From Sordaria brevicollis (taxonomy: Eukaryota > Ascomycota > Sordariomycetes > Sordariales > Sordariaceae): 64,000 nt of DNA. A program made the translations under genes and the position numbers. How positions within the stretch are numbered: position 1 is the first letter of the stretch; each line of letters starts with the position of its first letter. Location of the stretch: contig JAUTDP010000009.1 in assembly GCA_033439795.1 (NCBI GenBank), positions 2,170,001 through 2,234,000 on the forward strand, given 5' to 3'. Under the pieces are notes generated by a model. That model searched no databases, was not told the DNA's origin, and was given only the letters and a program-made list of their open reading frames with translations. Shown in pieces: positions 22,402-35,400 of this stretch.

Positions 22402-25400
22402 AAGCCTTGAAAGCATAGAGGGCCTGCGAGAGACAACGAGTGCTATTATTAAAAGGTGGCGGAGCTTCCTCAACTTGAAAAGAGGCACTTGCTCAGCAGG
22501 CCCTGGCAAAACTCTACGGGTCATGTCCCACGGTTCTGTTTCCGCAGTTCTGGTGGGATAATCGAGACCTATACCGCCCACTTAGGAAGCAAGTCTTTCT
22601 GGGCGAAGCTAAAAGCCACCCGTATCAAGGTCCGTTTCAGAATCCTGGCGGTGGTTCGTTGAAGGATCATGTTTGGCCATGGCTTCGCGGGCCCGGCAGC
22701 TTGATCGGGTCCCGTTGTTGGACACGCGCGGGAGTGCGGTGGTGGCACACCCAATGGCTTGACGGAAAACGGCTCGTTTCGACGAGACTAGATGGTGTTG
22801 GCATATTTGTTGCGGCTTACATGGGTGCGTAAGACCTTTTTATCTGGCGTTTCGAGGCATTACTTGGGCCAAAAAGCGGCGCCTGGAGTCTATTGACGTT
22901 TTTGTTTTGTGTGTTTGGCAGCATACATCCCGTGCTTTGAGCGTGAAAACCGGTAATTGGACGACCGATGGTAGAGAAAATTTGGCGATATGGTGGCAAT
23001 GCCATATTAATATGTGGGTATATGATACTGTCTTCAGAGGTTTGCGTATTCAAGACTCCTAAAAAATCATGGATGGGCATGACTTGGACTGCAGAAGCAT
23101 TTTCTACTGCAATGCGCTACCAGAAAGGGCAAATCTTGCGAAAATAATGATGACTGTCTATACCGACAAGATCCTGACCAGCCAACGTCCCCGGTTTCCC
23201 ATAAACATGCGGCAGACGAGGACTACCATACCACAGCCCTTGGGTTGACACTCAACTCTTCGGCCTGCCTCCCGAGCATCCTCACTCGGAAGCACCCGGT
23301 CCCGGGCGGTTATGCCATGCAATGGAATCAAGCGAGGTGGGATATTTTGATGGCTCACATACCGTTCGTGGGGAAGAAACTCCCATGTCGAGCTGACAAC
23401 TTTAACACATGTCTCACGATTCTCTTCCACGTTTACAAGGACCCTTTTCTTTGCCAGGTCCAGAGGCTATAAAATATTGAAGAGATGGGGATGAAAAGAA
23501 GAAGAAAGCGGGTGGTTTCACCCACCAACAGTGCCGTTGGCTGCTACCCATCTATCGTTAAAGTTCAAGCTTCGTTGGCTCTCAAGCTAAACAAGAATGC
23601 TGTGGCCGAAAGATATCGGATGAACTCGAGTACAGAAAGATAACAGTGGGGGTCACTTCAATGCGAAGATATTTCTTTTCCAACCCCTTTCCAACCACTT
23701 GTTGGCGCTCAGCTCTCAAGACCAAGACGCATGTTGGTGATAGTTTATCACTTCATCACTTCATCACTTCGTCCTTTCAATGCCCTAAACACATTCAACC
23801 ATCTTTCTATCTTTCATCATCTCGCGCAGAAATTACCTTTACCTACCAGCAACCACATCCATACAATCTCCATCCATATCCGAAACATCTTCAAAACTTG
23901 CGCAGATCCGTCCAACAACTTGTTTAGAGCTATCTCAAACAAGGCCGAGGCACAGCTACTACTATAAAAGCCATAATCACATTCCACCGAAGCGGAGTAG
24001 CTTCCGTGCCGTGCCGTCCTATATTTTACCCCACGAAGGCCAAGCCTGTTTTCTCATCACGTCCGTCACAAGCATAGCTACCTATATACTTGCGGTTGGT
24101 GTGTGACACAACATGAAGAGCTACATACATGTTGTGTTACCATTTCTGTGTGTTTGCTGTTGGCGGATGTGGGATGTGGGATGTGGGAGGAATCCTCTTT
24201 CGGCAGTTCTCTTTCTCTTTCTCTTCGACATGTGGCGCCTGATGTCAGGACCCGAAGAGGGCTGACGGGCGGGAATCCTTCATCAATGTCAACAGCAGTT
24301 TGTGGACGACGGGTATTGAAGTTAGAAGTTTTGTGTTGTTCGTTGTCGATTTGTGATTTACTTGGAACTGGGGTCTCTTCAAGTGTGAGCTTGCTTGGGA
24401 AAAAAGGTATGCGCTTACACCCTATTTCCCCAGCTCTTCACATATGCGTATACAGGTGTAAGTAAGAGACCGAAGGGGAGATACAGAGTATACAGTGTCA
24501 GATGTCTCGCCTGAGCGGCCCATGATCCCGCGTCTCCAAAGGGAATAGCTTCCTGTTCACTGAAAGTAGCGATGTCATTTCCCATCCTTGGAAATGTCCT
24601 CGCGACATACCGTGCTTTTCCAGTCCGAGCCTCATCGACGACTATCTATAAGGTCAAAAGCGATTCTCAGCTCATCGTCTCTCCGCGCGTGAGCAGAGCA
24701 GTAGACGGAAAACGGGAAGCGGGATACCACATATAATTCGTCGGTATATTACATTACACACCACACCCTCAACGAGCCGCTTCTGCTCAGGTGTCACAAC
24801 GCATGTGAAGCTCAATCAAGGAAGGATATCAACCCGCAGCGGCTCGAGAGGAGGGGCACGGGCGATATCAAAGCCGGGAACTTGCGATGCAGTTGGCTTC
24901 ATTGAGTTCTCATCCTGGTCAAGTCTTTTCCGCTCTTCGTTTGAGGCTTGCTCTCACTATCTTGATCTACAGACGGAAATTAGTTTCTGTTCCCCATCAT
25001 TCTTTTAGTCTTTTCCTTTCCCCTCTCCAAGTTCCATACCAACAAAACCCCCATCCACTCAAATATCTTGCCGAGCACCGAACCGCCCAGGCAAAAAAGT
25101 TATCATTTCGTTGTGCCCGAGAGAGAGACCAACAATGCTACTGTAACCGAGCTTCAGCGTTCATTGCTTTTCTTTTTCCATCCGAAGGTGTTCGGCTCAT
25201 TACCATTCCGTCCAGTCTAGACAGTAAGTAACCAGGTAGGCAGGTAGGCAATTCTGTACGAATCGCATCCCACCCCCAAACGAGCCAAAGATATTCTTCG
25301 CCTTCTCGGCGAGGAGGGGAGGAAGCCGAAAGTTCTAGCGCCAACAAAAGTTTCCGGTCTTTGGTTCTCTGGGCTTGCTTGGGCTTGGGTTGGAAGGTGA

Positions 25401-25922
25401 GGTGCTGTATCGGCATCGGATCGAAATCGAGAGGATGTGACTGATATGGTAGTATTGTCCGTGTCCGTGTCCGGTGCTCGTTGCGGCCGCTTTTTTCTTC
25501 TCTTTTCTTTTCATTATTGTCTTTTTATACTTTGTAATTGCGGCGGTCAAAAGAATGTGATCATCTATCTCTCTGTCTTGGTTCTTGGCCACGAGGGTTG
25601 GATGGGCTAGTTTCTATCCCCATTACAAAATCGATCATGAAGATTCAAAAAGATCAGGAAAGAATACCACGATACTATCACATTCACCAAATGTCGAACA
25701 TCGCTAGATCATCATCAAAGCACGTGGAAAAAGTGACATGTCATATTGCACTGTGTATGTTGCCCGATACCCCCGATTCTGTCAAGTGCAACAACCTTTC
25801 GGTGTGCAGGAAGTGCCTCGCTTGCAAGGTCACCTCAAGGCAACTGGAACCGCAAGAAATATCAATGTGGATTTGGGTAGACGAGTTCCAGCTCTGTTGA
25901 GGACATGCAGGCTTCTCCTCAA
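22402..25922. other. Gene-free interval of 3.5 kb
   Basis: No protein recognised. The stretch from about 23640 to 23960 on the plus strand is A/C/T-rich like a transcribed leader and contains a three-copy ATCACTTC repeat near 23748-23771, but no gene follows. Short direct repeats of GGATGTGG occur near 24163-24190. A non-coding transcript is possible, but the sequence does not show one. The right end abuts the MITE at 25926. Confidence 0.45.
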
Positions 25923-26337
25923 TTAGGGCCCGTTTGGTTCAACCAGCATTTTCCATTTTACTACTTTACCCCCATGGAGGAGGGTACAAAGGCCAAAATG
26001 CAGCTAGAGAGGTATTGCAGCCAGATGGGGGCGAGGTGGTGGCCCGGGAAGAGCGAGGGAGCGCGTTGTTTTGACCGGGGTTTGGTTGGCCGGCTATTGT
26101 GCTGGCAGCTATCCTCTACCTCAAAAGCGTGAAGATAGAAACTAGCAAAATGCGCCTGCATAGGCCCACTAATTCCCTTTATCGGCCTTCCGAAGGCTTT
26201 GCATTAGCTCGGTACCTTTTAATGCAAATGACCCCCAACGTTTTGTATCAAACCCCCGGCAATACACTTTGCTACTTTACCGGGGTCGATTTTGTATGGG
26301 AAAACGCGTTTTGCTAGTTGAACCAAACAGGCCCTTA
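25923..26337. mobile_element. PIF/Harbinger-type MITE, 409 bp, with TTA target-site duplication
   Basis: The element proper is 25926-26334. Its left end reads GGGCCCGTTTGGTTCAACCA, and its right end is the reverse complement of GGGCCTGTTTGGTTCAACTA, so 20 of the first 22 bases match and both differences are C/T. It is flanked on both sides by TTA (25923-25925 and 26335-26337), the target duplication typical of Harbinger/Tourist elements. A CTACTTTACC motif occurs just inside the left end and again as a direct copy near the right end. There is no transposase frame, so it is non-autonomous and would need an enzyme from elsewhere. It lies in a gene-poor interval about 0.8 kb from the 3' end of the monocarboxylate-type carrier gene. 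Confidence 0.85.
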
Positions 26338-27098
26338 ATGTTTGAGATCGAAAGGGCGGAAGTGAAGCCGCTATGCCCCCCATATCTTCAATGAAGGAGA
26401 AGAAAAGATATCGCACTGTCCCACGTGTAAGTCCTCGGGATACCACCTACCTTTGGTCAAAGATCTCCCAGGCTGGATGAGCCGAACGAACCGCCAACCA
26501 GGGTTTTGGAACTGATTAGCCATGGTGATGATTTCGATATTGGGTTACTTTCCCGAGTGCTAGCACAGTGTGCTGTCACTGCCATACAGCCAGCCCTTGA
26601 AACTCCGTTCAACCACAGCCCAAGACAGTGTCTTTTCAACTCCGTCGAGTTGACTTGTCAAGCTGACTGGTGGCTGGTGGTTGGTGACGGGCGATTGCTG
26701 ATTGAATCTCGAGTACCGAGTCCTAATGTGACAGGCAGACCAACTGGACTTGTGCAGGATATTTTCTTATTGTTCTGGTATTGTTCTTGCAAAGTGGCTA
26801 AACTTTTTGGTTTCAAAGCTCCATCCCTCAGAGCCACATCCTTCAGCCAGCCCAGTACAGATTTCAGCCTATATACATACATAGCTTGCCTCTAAGCTCG
26901 AACAAGATAAGTGTCTCTGGCCACACGGATGCCTCCCAGGATACCTTTTTACACAGCATCTGATCTTCCTACCAAATCTGAATCACAATGGCCGCCTAGA
27001 TAACCTCCTCTCACCGAGTGTCTTCTCCTCTCTTAAACGAAGAAAGAAGAAAAAAAGAAACGAGGATCTATCTGATAGATCACATATCAAATATTATC
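26338..27098. other. Short intergenic region
   Basis: This stretch lies between the MITE and the 3' end of the minus-strand MFS gene. A 129-codon plus-strand frame (26506-26895) has no recognisable feature and is not called. Part of this is likely 3' UTR of the MFS gene. Confidence 0.45.
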
Positions 27099-29002
27099 TC
27101 AAATCTTTCGGACCAAGATCCACTTGCCTCCCTGAATTACGAACCTCAAGCTGACCATGCAGGCAAGTCCAAGGACCAAGACACCTGCAAGGAAGGCCAC
27201 GAGGGCTCTGGGGCCGTGCTGTGCGAGTATAGCTTCTGTGGCGGGGTTTCCAATCAGTGTTGCAAAGCTGCAAAACATGTACACGAAGCCGAGCCAGGTG
27301 CCGATTGTCCTGGAAGTACACAGACCACTGACGCATTGCACTGTTGAAGAAAGAGAAAAGTGTCAGTTCATCTTCAAAGAGTTGGATGTAAAGCGACTGA
27401 ACTTACCGCCAAGAGGCACAAAGCTTCCAGTGCCAACTCCCATCAACACGGTGACGACAAACAGGGCAGGCACTGCCATGGCCCCAAATGGTAGCCAGAC
27501 GACCAAGACCACGAGCATCGTAAAGAAGTTCATGATGATGATAGTGTTCACTGGTCCTAGCTTTCGATCGGAAAGCCAAGGAGAAAGTGTTCTCCCAATA
27601 ATAGCACCGCTGTTGGTTCGGGTCAAGTCCCCGTTCTTGGTTAGCCATAGTATCTTCCCAATGTGTGCGGCAAGACGAATTTCGACCAATCGGAATGCAG
27701 CACTTACAAGTTATAAGTCATCATCAGGTAGAACTGTTTATCGCCAAAGTTGGTCGAGACGGCGTATGAAGGGATCGATCCCCACTGGCTGAACAAAACC
27801 ATTTCATATGCTGCGCAACAATCGTAGTCGTTTCGTTAGCTGTGATAATGTTCCTGGTAAGGAAGAGAGAAACGCGCCAAGAAGATGTTGCCTGGGGTAT
27901 ATACTAGGAAGTGTAGACTGGGGGACGTACCGAAAATGCTAACGCAAATTAGCCAGAACTTCGGAGACTTGCTCATTTCCCTGAGCTCTGAAAAGTCCCA
28001 ACCTCCTTCAGTCTCTGCACCTGTCGGCTGCGATTCATTCCGCTCGACAAGCAAATTCCCAATGGTCATAAAGGCCATTATAATTCCTGCGAGAATCAGA
28101 ATGCCTGTCCTCCACTCATAGTCTCTGAAGAGCTCTTGAAGAACAAGTGAGAAGAAGATACCCCCAATCGCAGACCCGACTGTGACACATCCAGTGGCAA
28201 GACCTTCGCGTACCTTGAACCACTGGCTGACCACAGTGAATGCTACGGTTGTGGGGGCGGCTGCAAGAGAGAAGGCGTTAGCTGAAGTTATGAAGAAGCA
28301 GGTGGTGACCCCCATATATTCCAGAAGAAGGGGTACCTACCGGCTGACATTCCGGCGACTATGAAGCAAGCCATGAACTGGCCGTAAGTGGTCGAAAAGG
28401 CCAGACCAATGAAGGAGGCAACGTAGATTGTGCTGCCCACCAACAAGAGCAATCGCGGTCCATAGCGATCGTAGAGAATCCCACATGGTGCGGCAAAGAA
28501 ACAGCCGAAGAATCCAAAGATGGAGATGATCCAGGAAATCTCGCTCTTGGAGTACCCGCTAAGCTGGTTCTGCTCCCACTCAGTCTGGAACAGCCCGATG
28601 CTGCTGAGTAGCCCGTAGGTCGGAACAATCAGGCAAAAGCATCCGATCACGACTTTCCAGGGTCTCCAGCCGTAGTCGAAGTTGGTGATGGCCTTTTCGT
28701 CGTCGTTCGTTTCGCTTGCATGGGTGCTTCCGTCTGGGGTGCTCGGAATCCAGGAACCCGGATCCTCTTTGGCGATCGTTGGTGCTGCGCCGCGGGGGGC
28801 CAAGCTATCCGGGGTCTGCAGTCTGAATCGAAGTTTCCGATCTTGGTCAGATATCACATTTCCAATCGCCCATCTCTCTCCAGAACCATGTGGGATCACA
28901 ACAGATTCGGCACCGAGGTCTTACTCACTCTGGATCGAAATCATCTCGGGCGTAAACCTCAGAGGTTGCACCCTTCTTCGAGGTCCGGTCGTTGTCAGAC
29001 AT
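27099..29002 (-). CDS. MFS transporter, monocarboxylate permease (MCT/Mch) type
   Basis: A 477-residue, probably 12-helix permease. Six exons: 28929-29002, 28341-28822, 27931-28260, 27708-27810, 27407-27609 and 27099-27340. All five introns (105, 80, 120, 98 and 66 nt) keep frame with GT...AG ends, and most have clear GCTAAC-type branch sites. The first 85 or so residues are hydrophilic. The first helix follows WRPWKVVIGCFCLIVPTYGL; then come GLFQTEWEQ and SEISWIISIFGFF, typical of fungal monocarboxylate-type carriers, and a central loop (residues about 270-300). The C-terminal half has AIIGRTLSPWLSDRKLGPVN, the conserved loop, and ends WILVRKI. Fungal members are plasma- or vacuolar-membrane carriers; many have no known substrate. 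The gene is divergent from the lysine 2,3-aminomutase gene with 1.46 kb between the starts, so shared regulation is possible. The first exon is short, and its start is the only in-frame ATG before the splice. Confidence 0.9.
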
Positions 29003-30465
29003 TGTGGTAGAGGTATAAAGCAGACTCTATACCCAATGTCCAAGTGTTGCTGCCAAGATGAATCTGTGTGATGTGTGCTGTAACTTCGAGTGTCTTCTCG
29101 AAAACTTTTGCAAAAAAAACTCTGCACTCGGGTTGAGTGTCACCGAGATCACCGAAGTCCAATTCGAGGAAGGAACGCCTGGTCGACAGTCAGCATTATT
29201 TTCCGGAAGAAGAGCTTTTTAAGGCAGTCGCGAGACATATAACAGAGGCAAGAGCAACCCATCATCCCGGATTCTTACCCCGCTAACACCCAAATCAAAA
29301 GGAAGTTGGAAGGAACGAAGGATACAAAGAAGATCGATCAGTCAGGAACATACCAATCTGTGACCGACTCGGAATTCGGGTATAAGCGGTGTCGGTGGTC
29401 CTTGACTCCTTGCCGAATTCTCGTGCTGCTTCTCCGACCAGTAAGTGTTTTGACTTTTATTTCTGACCGAGGCTCCGAGGTCATAAAGATATGAGGGCGA
29501 TGATAGCGGATCTTATGGAATCTTTGGTCCTTGGACTATTAGCCTTATTTCCTGCGTGCCTCGAGATATCAGGTTTGACTGTATATCCTAGTACGTACCG
29601 AAACTTCCCCCCTCATCAAGGAACAAAGCAACACCCCCCGGACTATCGGCAAACATACAATATGTGAAGCAAAGTGACAGGTTACCAGCGCTTTGGGAGC
29701 GTTCCAAGGCCCGTTCGAGGCTAATTCGCAGATATTTTTTCCAGATTTTTAATCTCTGTTGCAGAAGCAAAAAGGTCGTTGTCGTCCTTGAATCTCTCGC
29801 ACGGAGTCGGCAACCGCCTCTCGAAACCCAGAACCTGGAAAACACCAGAAAAATCCTTGATACTGTCGCCAGACGAGCCCTTGCCTGAAGCTGGCTGGAT
29901 GGTTGGTTTTGGGACGCAAGTAAAGAGTCTCGATCTGGAGCGTCAAGATTGGTCGCCGGCCCCCCCCCTCAACGACCGTAGTCTTGATCAAGAAGGTTGT
30001 TCTCAGTACACCCCGGGAGCGGCAAGAATTCCAATCTCCTGGCCTCAAATCTGACTTCCCCGCAGGCTGGCAGGGCTCTGTCTGTCTGTAGCAGATACAA
30101 ACCGAAAGTGTCTGGACGGGACGGCCATCCCCGGAGTAAGTGACTGAAAGTGGCTGTTCAAGAGTGAAGGGGAGACGGGATCACGAACCTTTACACTCCC
30201 AACCATTCACATCTCCGGATTCAAAAAAAGCGTTTGAAGGCGAACCTGAAAAGCTTAAATTGAGGAGGAGTCACCCTGCACCTCGTCGCCCTCCTCTTCA
30301 CTTTCACTCAGATATAAAATCCGAGTGTCCACCGTTTCCCGCAATCCAATCTCAATTCTCGAACAACTGTTCTTCAACACAAGAACAACTTGACCTTGGT
30401 GTTTTCAACCAAGAACTCAACACTACAACCTCTGCCTTGCCTTGTCGATCATACCCAGATTCACA
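29003..30465. promoter_or_regulatory. Shared upstream region of the MFS carrier and the aminomutase
   Basis: A 1463-bp interval between two divergent start codons. The right-hand 150 bases (about 30310-30465) are a C/A-rich leader ending in TTCACAATG. I could not assign individual factor sites with confidence. No coding frame is supported in it. Confidence 0.5.
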
Positions 30466-32478
30466 ATGCTTTCCAGAATTGCCCGACCCAACCGGGTCGT
30501 TCGCGGCTCATCATTTCGGCCCACGCCTGTCTTATCTCGAATGACCGGCTCCTCTCCACGTCTTCAAGCCCAGGTAGCCGATGTCAGCAAGGGCATTGAC
30601 ACGGCTGGCCGTACTCTCCCGGCCTTCATCGGCAGCCCCAGCATCCAGACGAACACTCAGACTGAGCCGACTGTGGTCGGACCGACGATCGGCACCCCGC
30701 CGGCTGTTACGCCCGGTGCGGCGCCCACCAAACTCGAGAACGTGCTCACAAGTCCCGTCACATTTCAGATCCCCCGAGATCGTGATGAGTTTTGGCGCAA
30801 AATTCCTGTTTGGGCAGATGTAACAGCCAAGGACTTCCTTTCATATCGCTGGAGTGTAAGTGATAAGTGACATACACTGTCCGAGCTGCAAGTGGTCCAG
30901 CTTAGCCCACGCGTTCTCTTCCTTGCATTCATCGGTCTAAAGTTGAGTTGAGATATCATCCCGCTAACCACTCCATCGATGGGATCGGCATACACAGGTC
31001 GCCAACACCGTACAAGGAACGCCCAAGCTCTTCAAGTTCTTGCAAGCCGTCGTTCCGGAGGAGGGTGTGCCTCTGGACAAGCGAGGCATGCAGATGCAGT
31101 CCCGTGACGAGTTCATCAAGGACGTTCTCGATGGTGTGGCTGCTGCCACTATGGCTATCCGGATGACGTGAGTTTGGACTCCAACCCAGCCCAGCCCTTG
31201 CGTCTCGAGGAATTTCTTATTCTTCTCTCGCCATCACAAAAGCTAACCACACACGTTGTGTGTGCTGGTGTTTAGGCCTTACATCCTGAGCCGCGTCAAC
31301 TGGAAAGATCCTCGTCATGACCCCATTGTTCGGCAGTTCTTGCCAATGAAGTCGATCATGCTTCCCGACCATCCCAAGCTCACGCTCGACTCGCTTCACG
31401 AGACTGCCGACTCGCCCGTCAAGGGTTTAGTCCATCGGTACACAGACAAAGCCCTGTTTCTGCGTACGTCTTTCCCCCTCATGTGTCGTGGCGTCCCAGT
31501 CCATAGCGCACCCATTCTGATAAGCGAACTCTTGAACAGCTACCTCGGTGTGTCCCACCTATTGCATGTTCTGCACCCGCTCCTACGCGGTGGGAGCCGA
31601 CACCGACACGGTAACAAAGGCATCCCTGAAGCCGACCCGCCGGCGCTGGGAGGAGGCCTTCGCCTACATCGAGAGCCGACCCGAGCTCCAAGACATCGTA
31701 GTATCCGGCGGTGACTCATACTACCTCCAACCAGAGCAGCTAACCCTCATCGGCGAGCGCCTGATCAGTATGCCCAACATCAAGCGGTTCCGCTTTGCAT
31801 CCAAGGGCCTAGCTGTAGCTCCCACCAGAGTCCTGGACGAGTCTGACGGCTGGGTGAATGCCCTCATCGACATCTCCAACAAGGCCAAGAAGGCCGGAAA
31901 GTCGATGGCGCTGCACACACACTTCAACAACCCCAACGAGATCTCGTGGATTAGCTCGGATGCTACCCAGAAGCTGTACGAGAACGGTGTCATGGTCCGT
32001 AACCAGACCGTCTTGCTTCGTGGTGTCAATGATGACTACGAAACCATGTCAACTCTCATCCGCCAGCTTGCTGACAATAATGTCACACCTGTAAGTTCAT
32101 CACCTTCCCTCCCTCCCTCCTCATTCCACGTCCCTCTTCCCAAAACACAGCTTCTAACGCGAAGTGTCATCACAGTACTACGTCTACCAATGCGACATGG
32201 TCGAAAGGGTAGAACACCTCCGCACCCCCTTGCAAACCATTCTCGATCTCGAGGCCAAGATCCGCGGCTCCATTGCTGGTTTCATGACCCCTTCCTTTGT
32301 CGTCGACCTTCCCGGTGGAGGAGGGAAGCGGCTGGCGTGCTCCTATGAGAGCTACGATCGTGACACGGGCGTGTCGAGGTTCATGGCCCCCGCTGTCACG
32401 GGCCGGGACAAAGCTAACAAGGTTTATGAGTACTATGACCCGGTTGATATGGTCCCGGGAGGGGTAACCAGCAACTGA
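30466..32478 (+). CDS. kamA: L-lysine 2,3-aminomutase (radical SAM, PLP-dependent)
   Basis: Converts L-lysine to beta-lysine using a [4Fe-4S] cluster, S-adenosylmethionine and pyridoxal phosphate. Five exons: 30466-30855, 30998-31167, 31276-31463, 31540-32090 and 32176-32478, giving 533 aa; introns are 142, 108, 76 and 85 nt. The radical-SAM motif CPTYCMFC (C254, C258, C261) is split from its upstream Pro by an intron. The PLP lysine is K484 in PGGGGK. The aspartates that bind the substrate epsilon-amino group in the clostridial enzyme (D293, D330) correspond to D440 in YQCD and D477 in FVVD; the spacing of 37, and of 7 to the PLP lysine, is identical. This favours lysine over glutamate as substrate. 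The N-terminus has Arg at 4, 7, 10 and 13 and no acids, suggesting mitochondrial import, where iron-sulfur clusters are made. The family is mainly bacterial, so ancient transfer is likely. The gene has normal fungal introns and composition. Confidence 0.95.
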
Positions 32479-35400
32479 AGCCCTTCCCTCCTCGATGTGA
32501 TTGAGGGACGGAGTGAGTTGACTGGTCATAATACCAAATGGGGGTTAGGCAGGGCAGGCATCACGGCGTAAGGTTTTGATTGGAATTTTGCCTTTTCCTA
32601 AACTGTCACGGTATCACGGAGGTTTTATTTTATTGATGGCGTAATCAGGTTTACCGGATCTTCCTTTTGTTGCCAAGTTTGGGGAGGGTTTCTATGGCTT
32701 GCAGGCGACACAGTCCAAAGTTTCCATCGTGGGTTTTATCGATGAGACTGGACTAGGCGGAAAGGTAATGGAGGGTACCATATCCTTTTTTTGTGCATCG
32801 AAGAAGCTTCTTGAAGTTAGGCAAGGGATGGCCATCTGATCGAATGGGGGATGGAGGTGCAGTGGCTGGAACAGATATTGTGCGTTTCTTCCAGGCGAGC
32901 ATCTGACATTCTCAAACTAGACGGAATATGTTCTAGTAGAACCCTTTTTGGTAGTTCGATAGGAGCGAAATAGCAGTGCCACACTGTCAAGTATATCCCG
33001 ATGAAGCTTGAGTTGTGTTTGTGTGACAATGTGGAACATTGATATTGTCGTTTTAACTCAACCGCAACGGCCCAAGAAAGAGGGGGGAGCCCGTTGAGCA
33101 CAGCATATGCCGCGTGGGTTTCCATTCCAGAGTGTTCCAACTTTGAGTTTGTTTGCTATGACCCCCATCTTTCCAGCATGCAGGCCATTTTGCTTCTGAA
33201 ATTGAAACAAAACAGCACGCCTTATTCATGGTTGAATAATCACCGGTGATTTCACTTAATGAGGTTATGTTTGTAAACGCTTCTGTCCCTTTTCGAGTGG
33301 CATCTCAAGAGTCCGTGAAGGTCAGCACCATCGCCATCGGATTGAGAATTCGCCGGCAGAAGGGGCTACAACTATCATCGAGTGCCGTTCTTTGAGAGAG
33401 TGCCGAAATGGTAACCATCTGATCGCTTGACTCCGACGAAAGGTCCAAAAGATCCCCAAGAATTTCATTCTCTTTGCGTGTCATTTCCCACAGATGATTC
33501 CTCTCTCGAAAAGCCCGAAGATGACTTTTGAATCAGAGTCGAGACGATCCTTGCCGCGCAAATTCTGCTGACATTTGTGAAGATGCTCTCTTCAGGGTTT
33601 ACCCCTTTCCAAGAGCCCGCGTTCCCCTCGATGACCACCGTTCCAACCCTTGATAATCACAAATCATGGTGCTGCTTGAACTTCTCCCCTCGGTGTTTCG
33701 GAAAAGGGGGGATCGAGTACGATCGGTCAGCGTCGGTTTTCGGGTAGCAAATCTGCTCCAGCTATCATGCTGAATTATGATTGCTCGGCGATAACGCAGT
33801 CTGATGTTTGTTTGTGTATCAGCCTGTCGTAGCAAACATGGCGGTTGATTCTGCCTCGGCTGTTGCTGGGATCTCAAAGCTGTCGTTCAGCCATACGTGA
33901 ACCGCGCCAATGGCAAGGTGTGCTGCTCCTCGAGCTTTGGCCGCTTCAGGACACTGGCGGGAGAGGTATGTTGATGATATGTGAGATGTCTTGTTTGTTG
34001 AAGAACATTCATCACTATGAGGCTGACAGTTCGATAGCTTCCACTGCTCTCCAAACGAGTGTCAGCCAGATGCACTGTCACTGTTCTGTCTTCAGCCGTT
34101 CGACCGAAGACAAAAGCTATCTCGTCGAGATGCTGTTGTCACCCGAAGGCTCCCGGTTTCGATCATTCCAGCAAACATGGGGTTCGGTGGTGAACCCTGC
34201 TCGATACACATGACGCTCCAAGCCATCTGGAAGGCAGTACTTTTTGGCGGTCTGTTGGCGCAAAAAAGAAGAAGACGGTTTTGGTGAGCATTAGCGAGGG
34301 CTTATGTTTACCAAAGGAACCGCTCGCATAAACATCTTATCTGTCAGGCGCATAGATTGCTACTGATCTGAAGCAGATATGGGTCAGATGCAAACTCTTG
34401 TCCGTTGGCAATACCGACAACACTCGGCCACTCTGTTTGAAAGTGACATTTGATTGATTGGGTTTTCCGACGCGAGAGCTGAGGTGCATGTCTCCGAAAT
34501 CGAGACTCGAACTGAGCATCATGAACTGTCAAGATTGTCAGCAAGTGCGTTCAATCGCATGGGGTGAGCATGCCCGGTAACGGACCGTTTTGTGCGACCA
34601 AACGGGAGTTCCTACTGAACTCACATCCCGAATGATGCATTTGGTGCAACCTTGAAGCCAAAGTTCGTTACTTCGTCCATTCATGAGGATGCTCTCACAG
34701 ACTCCGTGTAACCATCGTGGCCGTTAGCCGAGCCTGCAAGGGCCCGGAATATGAACAAGCCAGTGTATCCGATATGGTGCTATCGTTCTCCAACAAGGTA
34801 TACCGGATCTCGTGAGAGCACGCAACAGTGATAATCGTTCGGAAGCCAATGAGATGCTGTAGCGCTGAAGGTTGAAACGGCCATGCCATATAGACCTCAG
34901 CCTAAAGTCGCCAAACCTCAGCGCCTGGTGTCGCCGCTAGTATCGATCCGTGGTTTCAAGAGGCGAGCAAAGCCCCGATAGGCCGTGCTGATGGAAGGGC
35001 TTGAACACTCCGGCCGGCTGAACAACCCGACGTTGCGGTTGTCGCTCTTGGCCTACCGCCTTCCGTGCCATTATTCTCCGGTCTTTACCGGAATCCACGT
35101 GTTGGTCTTTTATTCTCTGGGGTCCATGCCGCATCGTCATTGTGTGACAATTTCTTGCGTGTTCCCCATTGGACTCCTTAACTCCTGCTCCGACGGCATT
35201 CCTCGAATGTTCGCTTGGTTCATGTGCACGAGCCAACGGAAATGGCGAGCAGGAGAACCAGGGGAAGAGAGGTCACAACAGCCCAAGCGATATGTTTGAG
35301 ATAAACAACGACAAAGCCTAAAAGGCTTGGGTTTGCCCGCCGAGTTTGCTGAACCCTTATTTTGCAGGCCCCGATCTATCAGCGGCACACCGAGATCGCA

